This document shows positions 8,266-16,495 of a stretch of DNA of 64,000 nucleotides, piece by piece. Where the stretch lies: positions 60,516 to 124,515 of the forward strand of contig LJCV01000285.1 of the NCBI GenBank assembly GCA_001298575.1, given 5' to 3'. Every line of letters starts with the position of its first letter. Within the stretch, counting starts at the first letter, position 1. The notes under the pieces were generated by a model, which saw nothing but the letters and a program-made list of their open reading frames with translations, was not told the DNA's origin and did no database searches. The position numbers were made by a program, and so were the translations under genes. Source of the DNA: Actinobacteria bacterium OK074. GTDB lineage: Bacteria > Actinomycetota > Actinomycetes > Streptomycetales > Streptomycetaceae.

Positions 8266-10121
8266 CGGGTGACTCCTGGTCGGGAGGGGCGAATGGCAAC
8301 TCCGGGGCGGGGAGGGCGAGTCGGGCGCCCGGTCCGGGCCCGGCCGCTCGCGTACGCCGACCCCGATGTCCGGCCGCTCGCGTACGCCGCCCCCGACACC
8401 GCGAGGCCCGCCAGGACGGCGAGGGCGACGGCCGGGGCCAGGGCCGCCCAGGGGGCCCGTTCGACGTAGGCGCGGGACTCGTCGAGGAGCAACCCCCATT
8501 CCGGGGACGGGGGTTGGGCGCCCAGGCCGAGGAAGCCGAGGGCGGCGAGGGCCAGCGCGATGCCGGGCAGCCGGAGCAGGGCGTGCCGGGCCACGGGGGC
8601 GGCCACCGACGGCAGGACGTGCCGGGTCAGGATCCACAACGGCGGTGCGCCGATGGCCCGTTGGGCGGTGAGGAAGGAGGACGCGCGCACCTCCCGGACC
8701 AGCGCCGCCGCGTGCGCGGCCAGCGGGGGCCAGGAGACCAGCGCCACGGCGAGCGCGGCGCCGCCCGTGCCGGGGCCGGTGACCGCGGCGACCAGGATGC
8801 CGACGATGACCGGTGGCAGCGCGTTCGCGATGTCGGCGGCGCCCTCGGCCACCCCGGGGAGGAAACCGAGGACCAGCGCCACGAGCAGACTCAGCAGGCA
8901 GACCGCCGCCGCCGTACCCACCGTCGGGGCGGCCCCGTGACCGAGCCGGGCCAGCACGTCACGGCCCAGACCGTCCGTGCCGAGCGGATGCGCCCACGAA
9001 GGAGCGGCCAGCCGCGCCTCGGTGCGCACCGCGTACGGGTCGCGCAGCAGCCCCCAGCCGATGGCCCCGGCCAGCACCGCGGCGAGCGTCAGCGGCACCG
9101 CCGGGTGCATGCGGACCGGGCGGGGCGCGGGCAGCGTCAGATGCGCGTCGCGCAGCGCCGGACCGAGCAACTTCCGCTGTACGAAGGCGGATACGGCGCC
9201 CGCGGCCAACCCGAGGGCGAGCAGGGCCAGTACCGAACCCTGGAGCAGCGGCACGTCCTGCGACTTGGCCGCGCCCAGTGCCGTACGGCCGATGCCGGGC
9301 ACCGCGAACACCGTCTCCACGGCGACCGCCCCGCCCGTCAGGCCGACCGCCGCCATCCCGAACTGCGGTACCAGCGGCGGCAGTACGCGGCGCAGCGCGG
9401 CCCCCGCGACACGCGCCCGGCCGACGCCCGCGCCGCGCCACAACTCGGCCCAGCGTTCGTCGAGCACGGCGGGCAGCGCGTCCGCGACCAGCCGGCCGAG
9501 CAGTCCGCCCGCGGGCACGCCGAGCGCGACGGCCGGCAGGACCAGGTACTCCGGGCCCTGCCAGCCGGACGTGGGCAGCCACCCCAGCCAGACCCCGCAG
9601 ACCAGCAACGCGACGGTGGCCAGCAGGAATTCGGGCACGGCGGCGAGCATCGCGGCCCCCGCCCCGGCCGAGGCCCGCCCCCGGACGAGCACGGGCGCGA
9701 CGAGCACACCGCCGAGCAGCACGGCCACGCCGAGGGCCGCCGCCATCAGGCCCAGCGACACCTGGAGCCCGGCGGTCACGGACGGCAGCACGTCGGTGCC
9801 CGACACCCACGAGGTGCCGAGGTCGCCGCGGAGCAGTCCGGCGGCCCAACTCCCCAGCTGCGCAAGGGGTCCGGCGTCCAGTCCGAGGTCCGCCCGGATC
9901 GCCCCGAGCGCCTCGGCCGTCGCCTCCTGCTCGGCCGACCGCGCCCGCAACACCGTCAGCGCGGGATCTCGCCCGGACAGCCAGGGCAACAGCCCGACGA
10001 CGGCCACGACGCCGACCAGACAGACGGCCCGGGTGCTCCCGGCGGAGGTGGGCCGCAGCCTGCGCGCGAATGTGGCGGCGCGGCGTCGGCGGCGGGGCAA
10101 CTCTTCTTTCCCGTACCTCAC
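8262..10121 (-). CDS. Fused DppB-DppC-like ABC permease
   Basis: This single 619-aa protein carries both membrane subunits of a peptide/nickel-type ABC importer. The N-terminal half (about residues 25-310) has a DppB-like BPD_transp_1 domain with the coupling-helix region WRGAGVGRARVAGAALRRVL. The C-terminal half (about 325-590) is DppC-like, beginning with the diagnostic HPLGTDGLGRDVLARL and carrying a second coupling segment (RAIGAPPLWILTRHVLPS). The total equals the sum of a normal DppB and DppC. It starts with a GTG overlapping the binding-protein stop by 4 bp. These subunits are usually separate genes, so the fusion is unusual. The C-terminal tail is Gly/Arg-rich and repetitive (SAYASGR). 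Confidence 0.9.
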   Translation of the reverse strand: MRYGKEELPRRRRRAATFARRLRPTSAGSTRAVCLVGVVAVVGLLPWLSGRDPALTVLRARSAEQEATAEALGAIRADLGLDAGPLAQLGSWAAGLLRGDLGTSWVSGTDVLPSVTAGLQVSLGLMAAALGVAVLLGGVLVAPVLVRGRASAGAGAAMLAAVPEFLLATVALLVCGVWLGWLPTSGWQGPEYLVLPAVALGVPAGGLLGRLVADALPAVLDERWAELWRGAGVGRARVAGAALRRVLPPLVPQFGMAAVGLTGGAVAVETVFAVPGIGRTALGAAKSQDVPLLQGSVLALLALGLAAGAVSAFVQRKLLGPALRDAHLTLPAPRPVRMHPAVPLTLAAVLAGAIGWGLLRDPYAVRTEARLAAPSWAHPLGTDGLGRDVLARLGHGAAPTVGTAAAVCLLSLLVALVLGFLPGVAEGAADIANALPPVIVGILVAAVTGPGTGGAALAVALVSWPPLAAHAAALVREVRASSFLTAQRAIGAPPLWILTRHVLPSVAAPVARHALLRLPGIALALAALGFLGLGAQPPSPEWGLLLDESRAYVERAPWAALAPAVALAVLAGLAVSGAAYASGRTSGSAYASGRARTGRPTRPPRPGVAIRPSRPGVTR

Positions 10122-11629
10122 TTGACGTACGTCGCCGCCGTGACCAGTTCCCGTTCGCGCGGGTCGTGGGCCGCGGCCACGACGCCGGACGCGTCGCCCT
10201 GGATCACCCGCTCGTGCAGCATCGGTACCGCCGCGTCCGTGGCCAGGATGGCGGCCTCGGCGGCGATGACGGCCTTGCGCCGCGCCGCACCGGTCTCGGT
10301 GCCCGCCGCGGCCTTCAACTCGGCGTCCACGGCAGCGGACTTGAGCTGGGAGATGTTGAAGGAGCCGTCGGAGGCGAAGTCGCTGTAGAGGTACGCGGCC
10401 GGGTCGCCGGAGTCCAGGACGGTCGCGCGGGACAGGACGAACGCGTCGAACTCGCCCGACAGCGCGTCGGATTCGATGTTGGCGTACTCGCGCACGTCCA
10501 GCTTCACCTTGAACCCGGCCCGCTGGAGCTGCTGTTGGAGCGTGGCGGCCACCTCGGGCAGTTCGGCGCGGTCGGTGAACGTGCCGATCGTGATCGTCTC
10601 GCCCGACGGGTCGCCCGCCTTCACGTGCCGTACGGGCGTGCGGAGTTGGGCGGCCCAGGGGAGGGCGGGGCCGAGCAGCCCCCGCGCCACGTCGGCGCGG
10701 CCCTCGTACACGCCCCGCACGATCGACTTCGCGTCGACCGCCTCCCGGGCCGCGGCCCGCAGCGAGGCGTCCTCGAAGGGGCCCTTCGCGGTGTTCAGGT
10801 ACAGCGTGTTGGTGCGCGGCATGGGCACCTCGGTGATCAGGTCCTCGTCGAGCAGCGCGGCCTGCGAGACCGGTACCGCCTCCACGATGTCGGCCTCCCC
10901 GCTGCGCAGCGCGGCGGCGCGTGCGGTGCCGTCCGGCACGAACTTCACGTCGATTCCAGGGGACTTGGCCCGGCCGCCCCAGTAGGCGTCGTACCGGTCG
11001 AGGGTCGCGGAGGAGGTGCCGTTCACCTTCGTCAGCTCGAAGGGGCCGGTGCCCGCGCCCACCGGGTTCACCGTCTTCCCGGCGTACGCCTTCGCCGCCA
11101 GGACCGACAACTGCGGTGAACTGAGCCGCTGCGGGACGAGCGGGTCCTCGTCCTGCGTGGTGACCACCACCGTGTCCCCGGCCGTCTTCGCGGTCAGGTC
11201 GACGCCGTCGAGGATGCGCGGCTTGGGGGAGGCCCCGGCCGCCTCGGTGAGGGAGCGGACGACCGCGGCCGGGGTGAGGGCGGTGCCGTCGTGGAAGGTG
11301 ACGCCTTCGCGTATCTCGAAGGTCCAACTCCGGCCGTGCTGCTGCCACTTGGTGGCGAGGGCGGGTTCGGCGTCGCCGTCCGCGTCGAGCTTGACCAGGG
11401 TCTCGGCGTTCGACCAGCGCGACAGTTTGAACGCGTCGTCGGAGAGCGGGGAGAGCCCCGAGCGCGGCGGCTGCATCATCGCGAGCCGGATCCGCTTGCC
11501 GCCCCCGGCCGACGAGTCCGACGAGTCCGACGAGGATGATGCCCCGCCGTCGCCCGAGAAACAGCCGGTGAGCAGGGCGGAGGCCGCGGCGAGCGCGGTG
11601 CAGGGCAGGAGTCTTGCGGGCAGGCGCAC
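10118..11629 (-). CDS. Extracellular substrate-binding lipoprotein of ABC importer (SBP_bac_5 family)
   Basis: This 503-aa family-5 solute-binding protein is related to DppA, OppA and NikA. It has a lipoprotein signal peptide with lipobox LLTGC (Cys23), then a Ser/Asp-rich linker. The characteristic segment WTFEIREGVTFHDGTALTPA follows near residue 100. It is the first gene of a tightly overlapping operon with the fused permease and two ATPases. Family membership alone cannot separate peptides, nickel and opine-type metallophores, but a Zur-like box sits directly upstream, so I favour zinc or a zinc-metallophore complex. Confidence 0.92.
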   Translation of the reverse strand: MRLPARLLPCTALAAASALLTGCFSGDGGASSSSDSSDSSAGGGKRIRLAMMQPPRSGLSPLSDDAFKLSRWSNAETLVKLDADGDAEPALATKWQQHGRSWTFEIREGVTFHDGTALTPAAVVRSLTEAAGASPKPRILDGVDLTAKTAGDTVVVTTQDEDPLVPQRLSSPQLSVLAAKAYAGKTVNPVGAGTGPFELTKVNGTSSATLDRYDAYWGGRAKSPGIDVKFVPDGTARAAALRSGEADIVEAVPVSQAALLDEDLITEVPMPRTNTLYLNTAKGPFEDASLRAAAREAVDAKSIVRGVYEGRADVARGLLGPALPWAAQLRTPVRHVKAGDPSGETITIGTFTDRAELPEVAATLQQQLQRAGFKVKLDVREYANIESDALSGEFDAFVLSRATVLDSGDPAAYLYSDFASDGSFNISQLKSAAVDAELKAAAGTETGAARRKAVIAAEAAILATDAAVPMLHERVIQGDASGVVAAAHDPRERELVTAATYVK

Positions 11630-11696
11630 GGGGCCCTCCGGGCAAAGGGGTGGTCAAGGCGAGGTCAAGGCGAGCTGTGCGCCGACCGTAGCATGA

Positions 11697-11711
11697 TGAC
11701 AATCGTTTTCA
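11697..11711 (-). promoter_or_regulatory. Candidate Zur box upstream of the ABC importer operon
   Basis: Read towards the importer the sequence is TGAAAACGATTGTCA, a 15-bp 7-1-7 inverted repeat of the Fur superfamily. It matches the actinobacterial Zur pattern as I remember it (close to TGAAAATGATTTTCA) at 13 of 15 positions. It lies 68 bp before the first start codon, at a promoter-like distance. It does not resemble the longer DmdR/IdeR iron box. Confidence 0.65.
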
Positions 11712-11740
11712 GTAACCGGGTCCGCGTGACGCCCGCAACA

Positions 11741-11788
11741 CCAGAACGCGAGACTGTGTGCCCGCCAGAACGCGAGACTGCGTGCCCG
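11741..11788. repeat. Two-copy 24-bp tandem repeat
   Basis: CCAGAACGCGAGACTGTGTG-CCCG at 11741-11764 is repeated at 11765-11788 with one T-to-C change. It lies in the otherwise empty spacer (11712-11881) behind the Zur-like box. No function is evident. Confidence 0.85.
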
Positions 11789-11881
11789 TCCGCGCCTGGC
11801 CGCGCCCGGGGATACAGCACCCGTGGGGCGCCCCGGCCGCCCGCCGCCGTCAGGTCGCCCGGGACGGCGGCGGCAACGGGC

Positions 11882-12340
11882 CTACTGTCCGGGCCCGTTG
11901 AGGCGGATCAGGGTCTGCTGGCCGTTGGCGACGAGCTTCCGGTGGCCGTCCTGGACGGCGAACACCTCCAACTGGCAGACGGTCAGGGTGCGTCCGGACT
12001 TCAGGACGGTCCCGACCGCCTCGATGTGGTCGCCGACGGCGGGCGCGAGAAGGTTGATCTTGTACTCGACGGTGAGCACCTCGGTGTTCTCGGGGAACAG
12101 GGTGAAGGCCGCGTAGCCGCCCGCCGTGTCCGCGACGGCACTGGTCGCGCCCGCGTGGAAGTAGCCGTGGTGCTGGGTGACTTCGGGCCGGGCGGGGAGC
12201 ACGATGTGCACGCGGCCGGGCCCGACGTGGGAGATGTGCGCGCCGAGGTGGCCCATCAGTCCCTGGCGGTCGAAGCTCTCCCGGATGCGCTTGTCCATCT
12301 CGGGACTCGCCTGTTCCAGCCCGGTCCGCTCGTCTTCCAC
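11882..12340 (-). CDS. Hotdog-fold thioesterase (PaaI-like)
   Basis: This 152-aa protein has the single hotdog domain of PaaI-type acyl-CoA thioesterases, which hydrolyse aromatic or aliphatic acyl-CoA esters. The active-site region is THHGYFHAGATSAVADTAGG-like, with the catalytic Asp in VADT, and is followed by the strand TVEYKINLLAPAVGD. The GTG start at 12340 has AAGGAG about 6 bp upstream. The gene lies alone between the ABC operon and the Rox-like monooxygenase, and no pathway link is apparent. A run of CCTTCGAG repeats sits just upstream (about 12350-12375). Confidence 0.88.
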   Translation of the reverse strand: MEDERTGLEQASPEMDKRIRESFDRQGLMGHLGAHISHVGPGRVHIVLPARPEVTQHHGYFHAGATSAVADTAGGYAAFTLFPENTEVLTVEYKINLLAPAVGDHIEAVGTVLKSGRTLTVCQLEVFAVQDGHRKLVANGQQTLIRLNGPGQ

Positions 12341-12421
12341 ATGCGCTCCTTCGAGCCTTCGAGCCTTCGAGTCGTCGAGCCTGCGGCCTCCGAGGACATC
12401 ATGGCACCCGCCACCGCGCGC

Positions 12422-13894
12422 TCAACTCACGGCCGCGCCGAACCACTTGGGCAACGCGCCGACCAGCTCCCGCTGTTCGTCACCCGCCCAGGCCACATGC
12501 CCGTCCGGCCGCAACAGCACCGCGGGCGCGTCCAGTTCCGTCAACTCCTCGCCGACGTCGACGACATGGTCGACCCGGTCCGCCCAGCCCGCCACCGAGA
12601 GCTGCCCGGTGCCGTCGAGCAGCAGCCCGCGACCGCCGTGCGTCAGCTCGTAGAGGCGGCCCTGTTTCAGCTGGACGTCCCGCAGCCGGCGGCCGAGCAA
12701 CTCGTGGCCCGCGCCGAAGTCGTAGCGGATTCCGATCGCGTGGATCTTCTCGGTCAGGTAGCGGTTCACGTCCTCGAACTCCATGAGCTGCGAGAGCAGT
12801 CGGCGCACGGACCGCGGCCCCGGCTCGTCGGTCATCAGCACCATCTGCGCTCGGGTGTTGTCCAGTACGTCGGCGGCCACCGGGTGCCGTTCGGCGTGAT
12901 AGCTGTCCAACAGCCCTTCCGGCGACCAGCCGTTGACCTCGGCGGCCAGTTTCCAGCCGAGGTTGAACGCGTCCTGGACACCGAGGTTGAGCCCCTGCCC
13001 GCCGGCCGGCGGGTGGACGTGCGCCGCGTCCCCGGCCAGCAGCACCCGGCCGACCCGGTAGCGCTCGGCCAGCCGGGTGGCGTCGCCGAAGCGGGACAGC
13101 CAGCGCGGTGAGTGCACGCCGAAGTCGGTGTCGGCGAACGCCCGCAGCTGCTGCCTGAGTTCGTCGAGGGTCGGCGGGACCGACCGGTCCTCGGCCACCC
13201 CGGCCGCGGGCACGATGACGCGGTACGCCCCGTCGTCGAGCGGCATCGCGCCGAACCGCTTCTGGGTCTTGCGGACTTCGGCCATCACGGCGGCCAACGT
13301 CTCGGGCGTCGCGGTCAGTTGGACCTCGCCCAGCAGCGTGTCGACCCTGCTGGGCTCGCCGGGGAAGCCGACGCCCAGCAGCTTGCGCACCGCACTGCGA
13401 CCGCCGTCGCAGCCGACGAGGTAGCGGGCGTGGAGCCGCGTGCCGTCGGCCAGTTCGGCGGTCACACCGGCCTCGCCCCCAACCCCGCCCCCCTCCTCGC
13501 CCCCGTCCCCGGACTGGCTCAGTCCGACCAGCTCGCAGCCGCGCCGGATGTCGACGCCGACCTCGATGGCGTGCTCGGTCAGCAGCCGGTCGGTGACGGG
13601 CTGCGGGATGCCGAGGGTGTACGGGTGCGCGGTGTCCAGCCGCTCCGGCGGCGACTTGGGGATACCGGCGAAGAAACCGCCGACCGGGTACTGCCGCCCG
13701 AGCGCCAGGAACCGTTCCAGCAGGCCGCGTTGGTCCATCACCTCGACCGTGCGCGCGTGCAGGCCGAGCGCGCGGACCACCTTGGTCGGCTCCGTCTCCT
13801 TCTCCAGCAGCAGCACGTCCACGCCGTGCAGCCGCAGTTCGCAGGCCAGCATCAGACCGGTCGGCCCGCCGCCGACCACGATCACGTCGATCAT
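12422..13894 (-). CDS. rox: FAD-dependent aromatic hydroxylase, rifampicin monooxygenase (Rox)-like
   Basis: This 490-aa class A flavoprotein monooxygenase has the FAD motif DVIVVGGGPTGLMLACELRL at the N-terminus, the DG motif VGCDGGRSAVRKLL, and the GD motif VLLAGDAAHVHPPAGGQGLN. Segments such as VGGFFAGIPKS, FGAMPLDDG and FGVHSPRWLSRFGDATR resemble remembered Rox sequences, enzymes that hydroxylate and linearise rifamycins. A short Gly/Glu-rich insert (GDGGEEGGGVGGEAG) after residue 150 accounts for the extra length. The ATG at 13894 places the FAD motif at the true N-terminus. A rifamycin-associated palindrome upstream supports the assignment; a tetracycline- or polyketide-type hydroxylase is the alternative. 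Confidence 0.82.
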   Translation of the reverse strand: MIDVIVVGGGPTGLMLACELRLHGVDVLLLEKETEPTKVVRALGLHARTVEVMDQRGLLERFLALGRQYPVGGFFAGIPKSPPERLDTAHPYTLGIPQPVTDRLLTEHAIEVGVDIRRGCELVGLSQSGDGGEEGGGVGGEAGVTAELADGTRLHARYLVGCDGGRSAVRKLLGVGFPGEPSRVDTLLGEVQLTATPETLAAVMAEVRKTQKRFGAMPLDDGAYRVIVPAAGVAEDRSVPPTLDELRQQLRAFADTDFGVHSPRWLSRFGDATRLAERYRVGRVLLAGDAAHVHPPAGGQGLNLGVQDAFNLGWKLAAEVNGWSPEGLLDSYHAERHPVAADVLDNTRAQMVLMTDEPGPRSVRRLLSQLMEFEDVNRYLTEKIHAIGIRYDFGAGHELLGRRLRDVQLKQGRLYELTHGGRGLLLDGTGQLSVAGWADRVDHVVDVGEELTELDAPAVLLRPDGHVAWAGDEQRELVGALPKWFGAAVS

Positions 13895-13941
13895 GAAATC
13901 CCCCCAGAGTCCGGCTTCAGCGGGAGATTCTGCGGCACGAA

Positions 13942-13964
13942 GGGGGCCTTGCCGCAAGGCCCCC
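13942..13964 (-). promoter_or_regulatory. RAE-like palindrome upstream of the Rox-like gene
   Basis: A palindrome has perfect 11-bp arms (GGGGGCCTTGC / GCAAGGCCCCC) around one central base. Read towards the gene it contains CTTGCGGCAAGGCCC, and it matches the 19-bp rifamycin-associated element I recall (GGGGCTTGCGGCAAGGCCC) at 18 of 19 positions. It is 48 bp before the start codon. A possible -10 (TATAGC) lies just upstream at about 13970-13975. Confidence 0.8.
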
Positions 13965-14042
13965 AGTGCGCTATAGGTTGAGAGTGGCAGGGAGTGGGTG
14001 ACCTATCTGCCTTTGTTTTTGCCGGCCGCAGCGGTGACACGC

Positions 14043-15308
14043 TCAGAGCCGCTCCGCCTTCAGCGCCATGTGCAGCAACAGCCGGTCCTCCCCGTCCGTG
14101 AGGTCCAGGCCCGTCAGCTGTTCGATGCGGGACAGGCGGTAGTAGAGGGTCTGCCGGTGGATGCCCAACTCCGTTGCCGTACGCCCCGCCTGGCCTGCCC
14201 GGTCCAGGTATACCTCGGCGGTGCGGGCGAGTTCGCGGTGGGCCGGGTCCAACAGGGCCCGTACCGCGGGATCCTGGGACGACCCCGGCGGCAGCGCGGT
14301 GAGCAGCCGGAACGCGCCGATGTCCGACCACCGCGCCACCGGACCGAGCCGCGGCTCCGCCAGCGCGGCCCGCGCGGCGGCCGACGCCTCCCGCCACGCG
14401 GCCCCCAGCCCGTCGAGCCCACTCCGCGCGGCAGAGACCCCGGCGGCCCGCGCCCCATCGCCGCCACCCCTGGCCGCCCCCGCCTGCTCCAGCAACCGCG
14501 TCGCCGCCGCCACCGCCGGCCCCGTCGCGTCGGCCGCCCGCAGCCGCACCAGCAACGCCAGACCCTGCTCGGTGGCGCCTTCCGCCGCCTCACCCCACGG
14601 CATCGTGCACAACGCCGTGGCCCCCGGCACCGTCCGCACCGACGGCGCGTCGTCCGGGTTCGCCGACGGCCACGGCGCCACGCACACCACCGTGTGCGGG
14701 CCGCTCGCACGCGGGCCGAGGGCCGTGCGCAGGTCGGCGAGGGCGGCCTCGCGCCGCCAGTCGCGCTCGGCGGTCAGGACCGCGCGCAGCTCGCGCGTGA
14801 GGTCCGCGCCGTGCTGGGCCTCGTCCGCCAGCAGCGCGCCGATGCGGCCCGTCACCGCCATGGCCGCGGCCAGCCGGGCGTCCGACAGGCCCGGCTCCTC
14901 GTCCAGGAGCCACACATAGCCGAGGACGACACCCCGATGGCGTACGGGCAGGCAGATGCGGCCCCGGTTCACGCCCGCCGCCGGGGTCGGCGGGATGCGG
15001 ACCGGGGCGGAGGCGCGGGTGATGCCGAAGCCCTCGAACCAGGTGCGGACGGCGGCGGTCGAGCGGCGGGTGAGGATCGAGCGGGCGCGCACGGGGTCCA
15101 GGGCGGAGGCGTCCAGTTCGCCCTCGCTGTCGTACGCGGCGAAGGCGATCAGCTCGAAGTCCCGGTTCTCCAGCGTGGCGGGCACCCCGAGCAGCTCCGA
15201 GACCTCGTCCACCAACTCCTGATAATCACCCCGGCCGCCCCGATCACCCCGGCCGCCGTCTCTGCCGTCGCCTCTCAACCGGTCGCTCACCCGGCCATTC
15301 TTCCGCAT
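14043..15308 (-). CDS. PucR-family regulator divergent from proline catabolism genes
   Basis: This 421-aa regulator has an N-terminal GAF-like sensory half and a C-terminal PucR-type helix-turn-helix (TATELGIHRQTLYYRLSRIE) near residues 375-395. It is divergent from proline dehydrogenase, with palindromes in the 143-bp spacer, so it is the likely activator of proline degradation (PutR-like role, inferred). Several starts are possible: I chose the ATG at 15308 (RKNGRVSDRL...), while an in-frame ATG near 15326 or the GTG at the VSDRL position would change the N-terminus by only a few residues. A Gly/Asp/Arg-rich stretch follows the N-terminus. Confidence 0.85.
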   Translation of the reverse strand: MRKNGRVSDRLRGDGRDGGRGDRGGRGDYQELVDEVSELLGVPATLENRDFELIAFAAYDSEGELDASALDPVRARSILTRRSTAAVRTWFEGFGITRASAPVRIPPTPAAGVNRGRICLPVRHRGVVLGYVWLLDEEPGLSDARLAAAMAVTGRIGALLADEAQHGADLTRELRAVLTAERDWRREAALADLRTALGPRASGPHTVVCVAPWPSANPDDAPSVRTVPGATALCTMPWGEAAEGATEQGLALLVRLRAADATGPAVAAATRLLEQAGAARGGGDGARAAGVSAARSGLDGLGAAWREASAAARAALAEPRLGPVARWSDIGAFRLLTALPPGSSQDPAVRALLDPAHRELARTAEVYLDRAGQAGRTATELGIHRQTLYYRLSRIEQLTGLDLTDGEDRLLLHMALKAERL

Positions 15309-15321
15309 GCCCGCCGACCCT

Positions 15322-15337
15322 TCATACATCTGTATGA
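15322..15337. promoter_or_regulatory. Palindromic candidate operator between pucR-like gene and proline dehydrogenase
   Basis: TCATAC-ATCT-GTATGA is a perfect 6-4-6 inverted repeat just upstream of the chosen regulator start. A second palindrome, GACAGCTGTC, lies at 15358-15367. Both are in the divergent promoter region and could bind the PucR-like regulator. Confidence 0.5.
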
Positions 15338-15451
15338 GATCCGGGGCACGGATGCGTGACAGCTGTCGATGGCCCACGATCGGAGAGATCCTTAGTTTTC
15401 ACGGTGGTTCTCCGGAATTTCCCGGTACTTGTTCCGTCGTGGAGGTGCCCC

Positions 15452-16378
15452 GTGCTGGGTCCCGTGATTCTCGCCGCCTCGCGCAGCGACCGTATGCGCC
15501 GTCTGGTCTCCGCGGCCCCCGTGACCAGGCAGGTCGTCGACCGTTTCGTCCCCGGGGAGTCGGTGGACGAGATCGTGCCGGTGATCCGGGAGCTGACCGG
15601 GCGCGGCCTGGAGGTCACCATGGACGTCGTCGGCGAGGACATCACCCGTCCGGAGCAGGCCGCCGCCGCCCGGGACGCGTACCTGGACCTGGTCGACCGG
15701 CTGAAGGAGCTGGAGCTGGGCACCCGCGCCGAGATGTCGGTCAAGCTGTCGATGTTCGGCCAGGCGCTGGACGGCGGCCACGAGCTGGCCCTCGCCAACG
15801 TCCGGCCCGTCGTCGAGGCCGCCGCCGCGATCGGGACGACGGTCACGCTCGACGCCGAGGACCACACCACCCTCGACTCGATGTTCGCCATCCACGAGGA
15901 GCTGCGCCGCGACCACCCGGAGACCGGCTGCGTCATCCAGGCATACCTCTACCGCACCGAGTCCGACGCCCGCCGCCTCGCCGCGAGCGGCAGCCGGGTC
16001 CGGCTGGTGAAGGGGGCGTACAAGGAGCCCGCCGAGGTCGCCCACCAGCAGAAGGAGGAGACCGACCGGGCGTACGTACGCATCCTGCGGACCCTGATGG
16101 AGGGGGCGGGGTACCCGATGGTCGGCTCGCACGACCCGCGGCTCGTCGCCATCGCCCAGGAACTCGCCCGCCCCGGCGGCCGCGAGCCCGGCGCGTACGA
16201 GTTCCAGATGCTCTACGGCATCCGCGCCGAGGAGCAGACCCGGCTGGCCGCCGAGGGCCACCGGATGCGTGTCTACACCGCCTACGGCACCGACTGGTAC
16301 GGCTACTTCATGCGCCGCCTGGCCGAGAAGCCCGCCAACCTCCTCTTCTTCGCCCGCTCGATCGCCACGAAAAGCTGA
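15452..16378 (+). CDS. Proline dehydrogenase (monofunctional)
   Basis: This 308-aa FAD enzyme oxidises proline to delta-1-pyrroline-5-carboxylate. It is a monofunctional TIM-barrel form rather than part of a PutA fusion. Conserved features include MSVKLSMFGQAL, VTLDAEDHTT and the C-terminal substrate- and flavin-contacting region EFQMLYGIR followed by VYTAYGTDWYGYFMRRL. The GTG at 15452 is favoured by a strong GGAGG six bases upstream; upstream in-frame starts lack one. The next gene encodes the second enzyme of the pathway. Confidence 0.95.
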   Translation: MLGPVILAASRSDRMRRLVSAAPVTRQVVDRFVPGESVDEIVPVIRELTGRGLEVTMDVVGEDITRPEQAAAARDAYLDLVDRLKELELGTRAEMSVKLSMFGQALDGGHELALANVRPVVEAAAAIGTTVTLDAEDHTTLDSMFAIHEELRRDHPETGCVIQAYLYRTESDARRLAASGSRVRLVKGAYKEPAEVAHQQKEETDRAYVRILRTLMEGAGYPMVGSHDPRLVAIAQELARPGGREPGAYEFQMLYGIRAEEQTRLAAEGHRMRVYTAYGTDWYGYFMRRLAEKPANLLFFARSIATKS

Positions 16379-16391
16379 ACCACCCAGCCCC

Positions 16392-16424
16392 CCCCCCAGA
16401 AACCACCCATCCCCCCAGAAACCA
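16392..16424 (+). repeat. Short direct repeat in the proline dehydrogenase-P5CDH spacer
   Basis: CCCCCCAGAAACCA occurs at 16392-16405 and 16411-16424. The pyrimidine-rich 117-bp spacer shows nothing else, so the two genes probably remain co-transcribed. Confidence 0.6.
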
Positions 16425-16495
16425 TCCAGAACCGAACAGCCGCTCAGCCCCGCCCAGTTGACTGCCCACCCACTCGCCAAGGAGCCCCGGAAGAC

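Noticed and set aside
10122..11702. Extension of the fused permease upstream to about 11702
   Set aside because: It is a shadow frame over the binding-protein gene. The GTG at 10121, overlapping the binding-protein stop, is the natural start.
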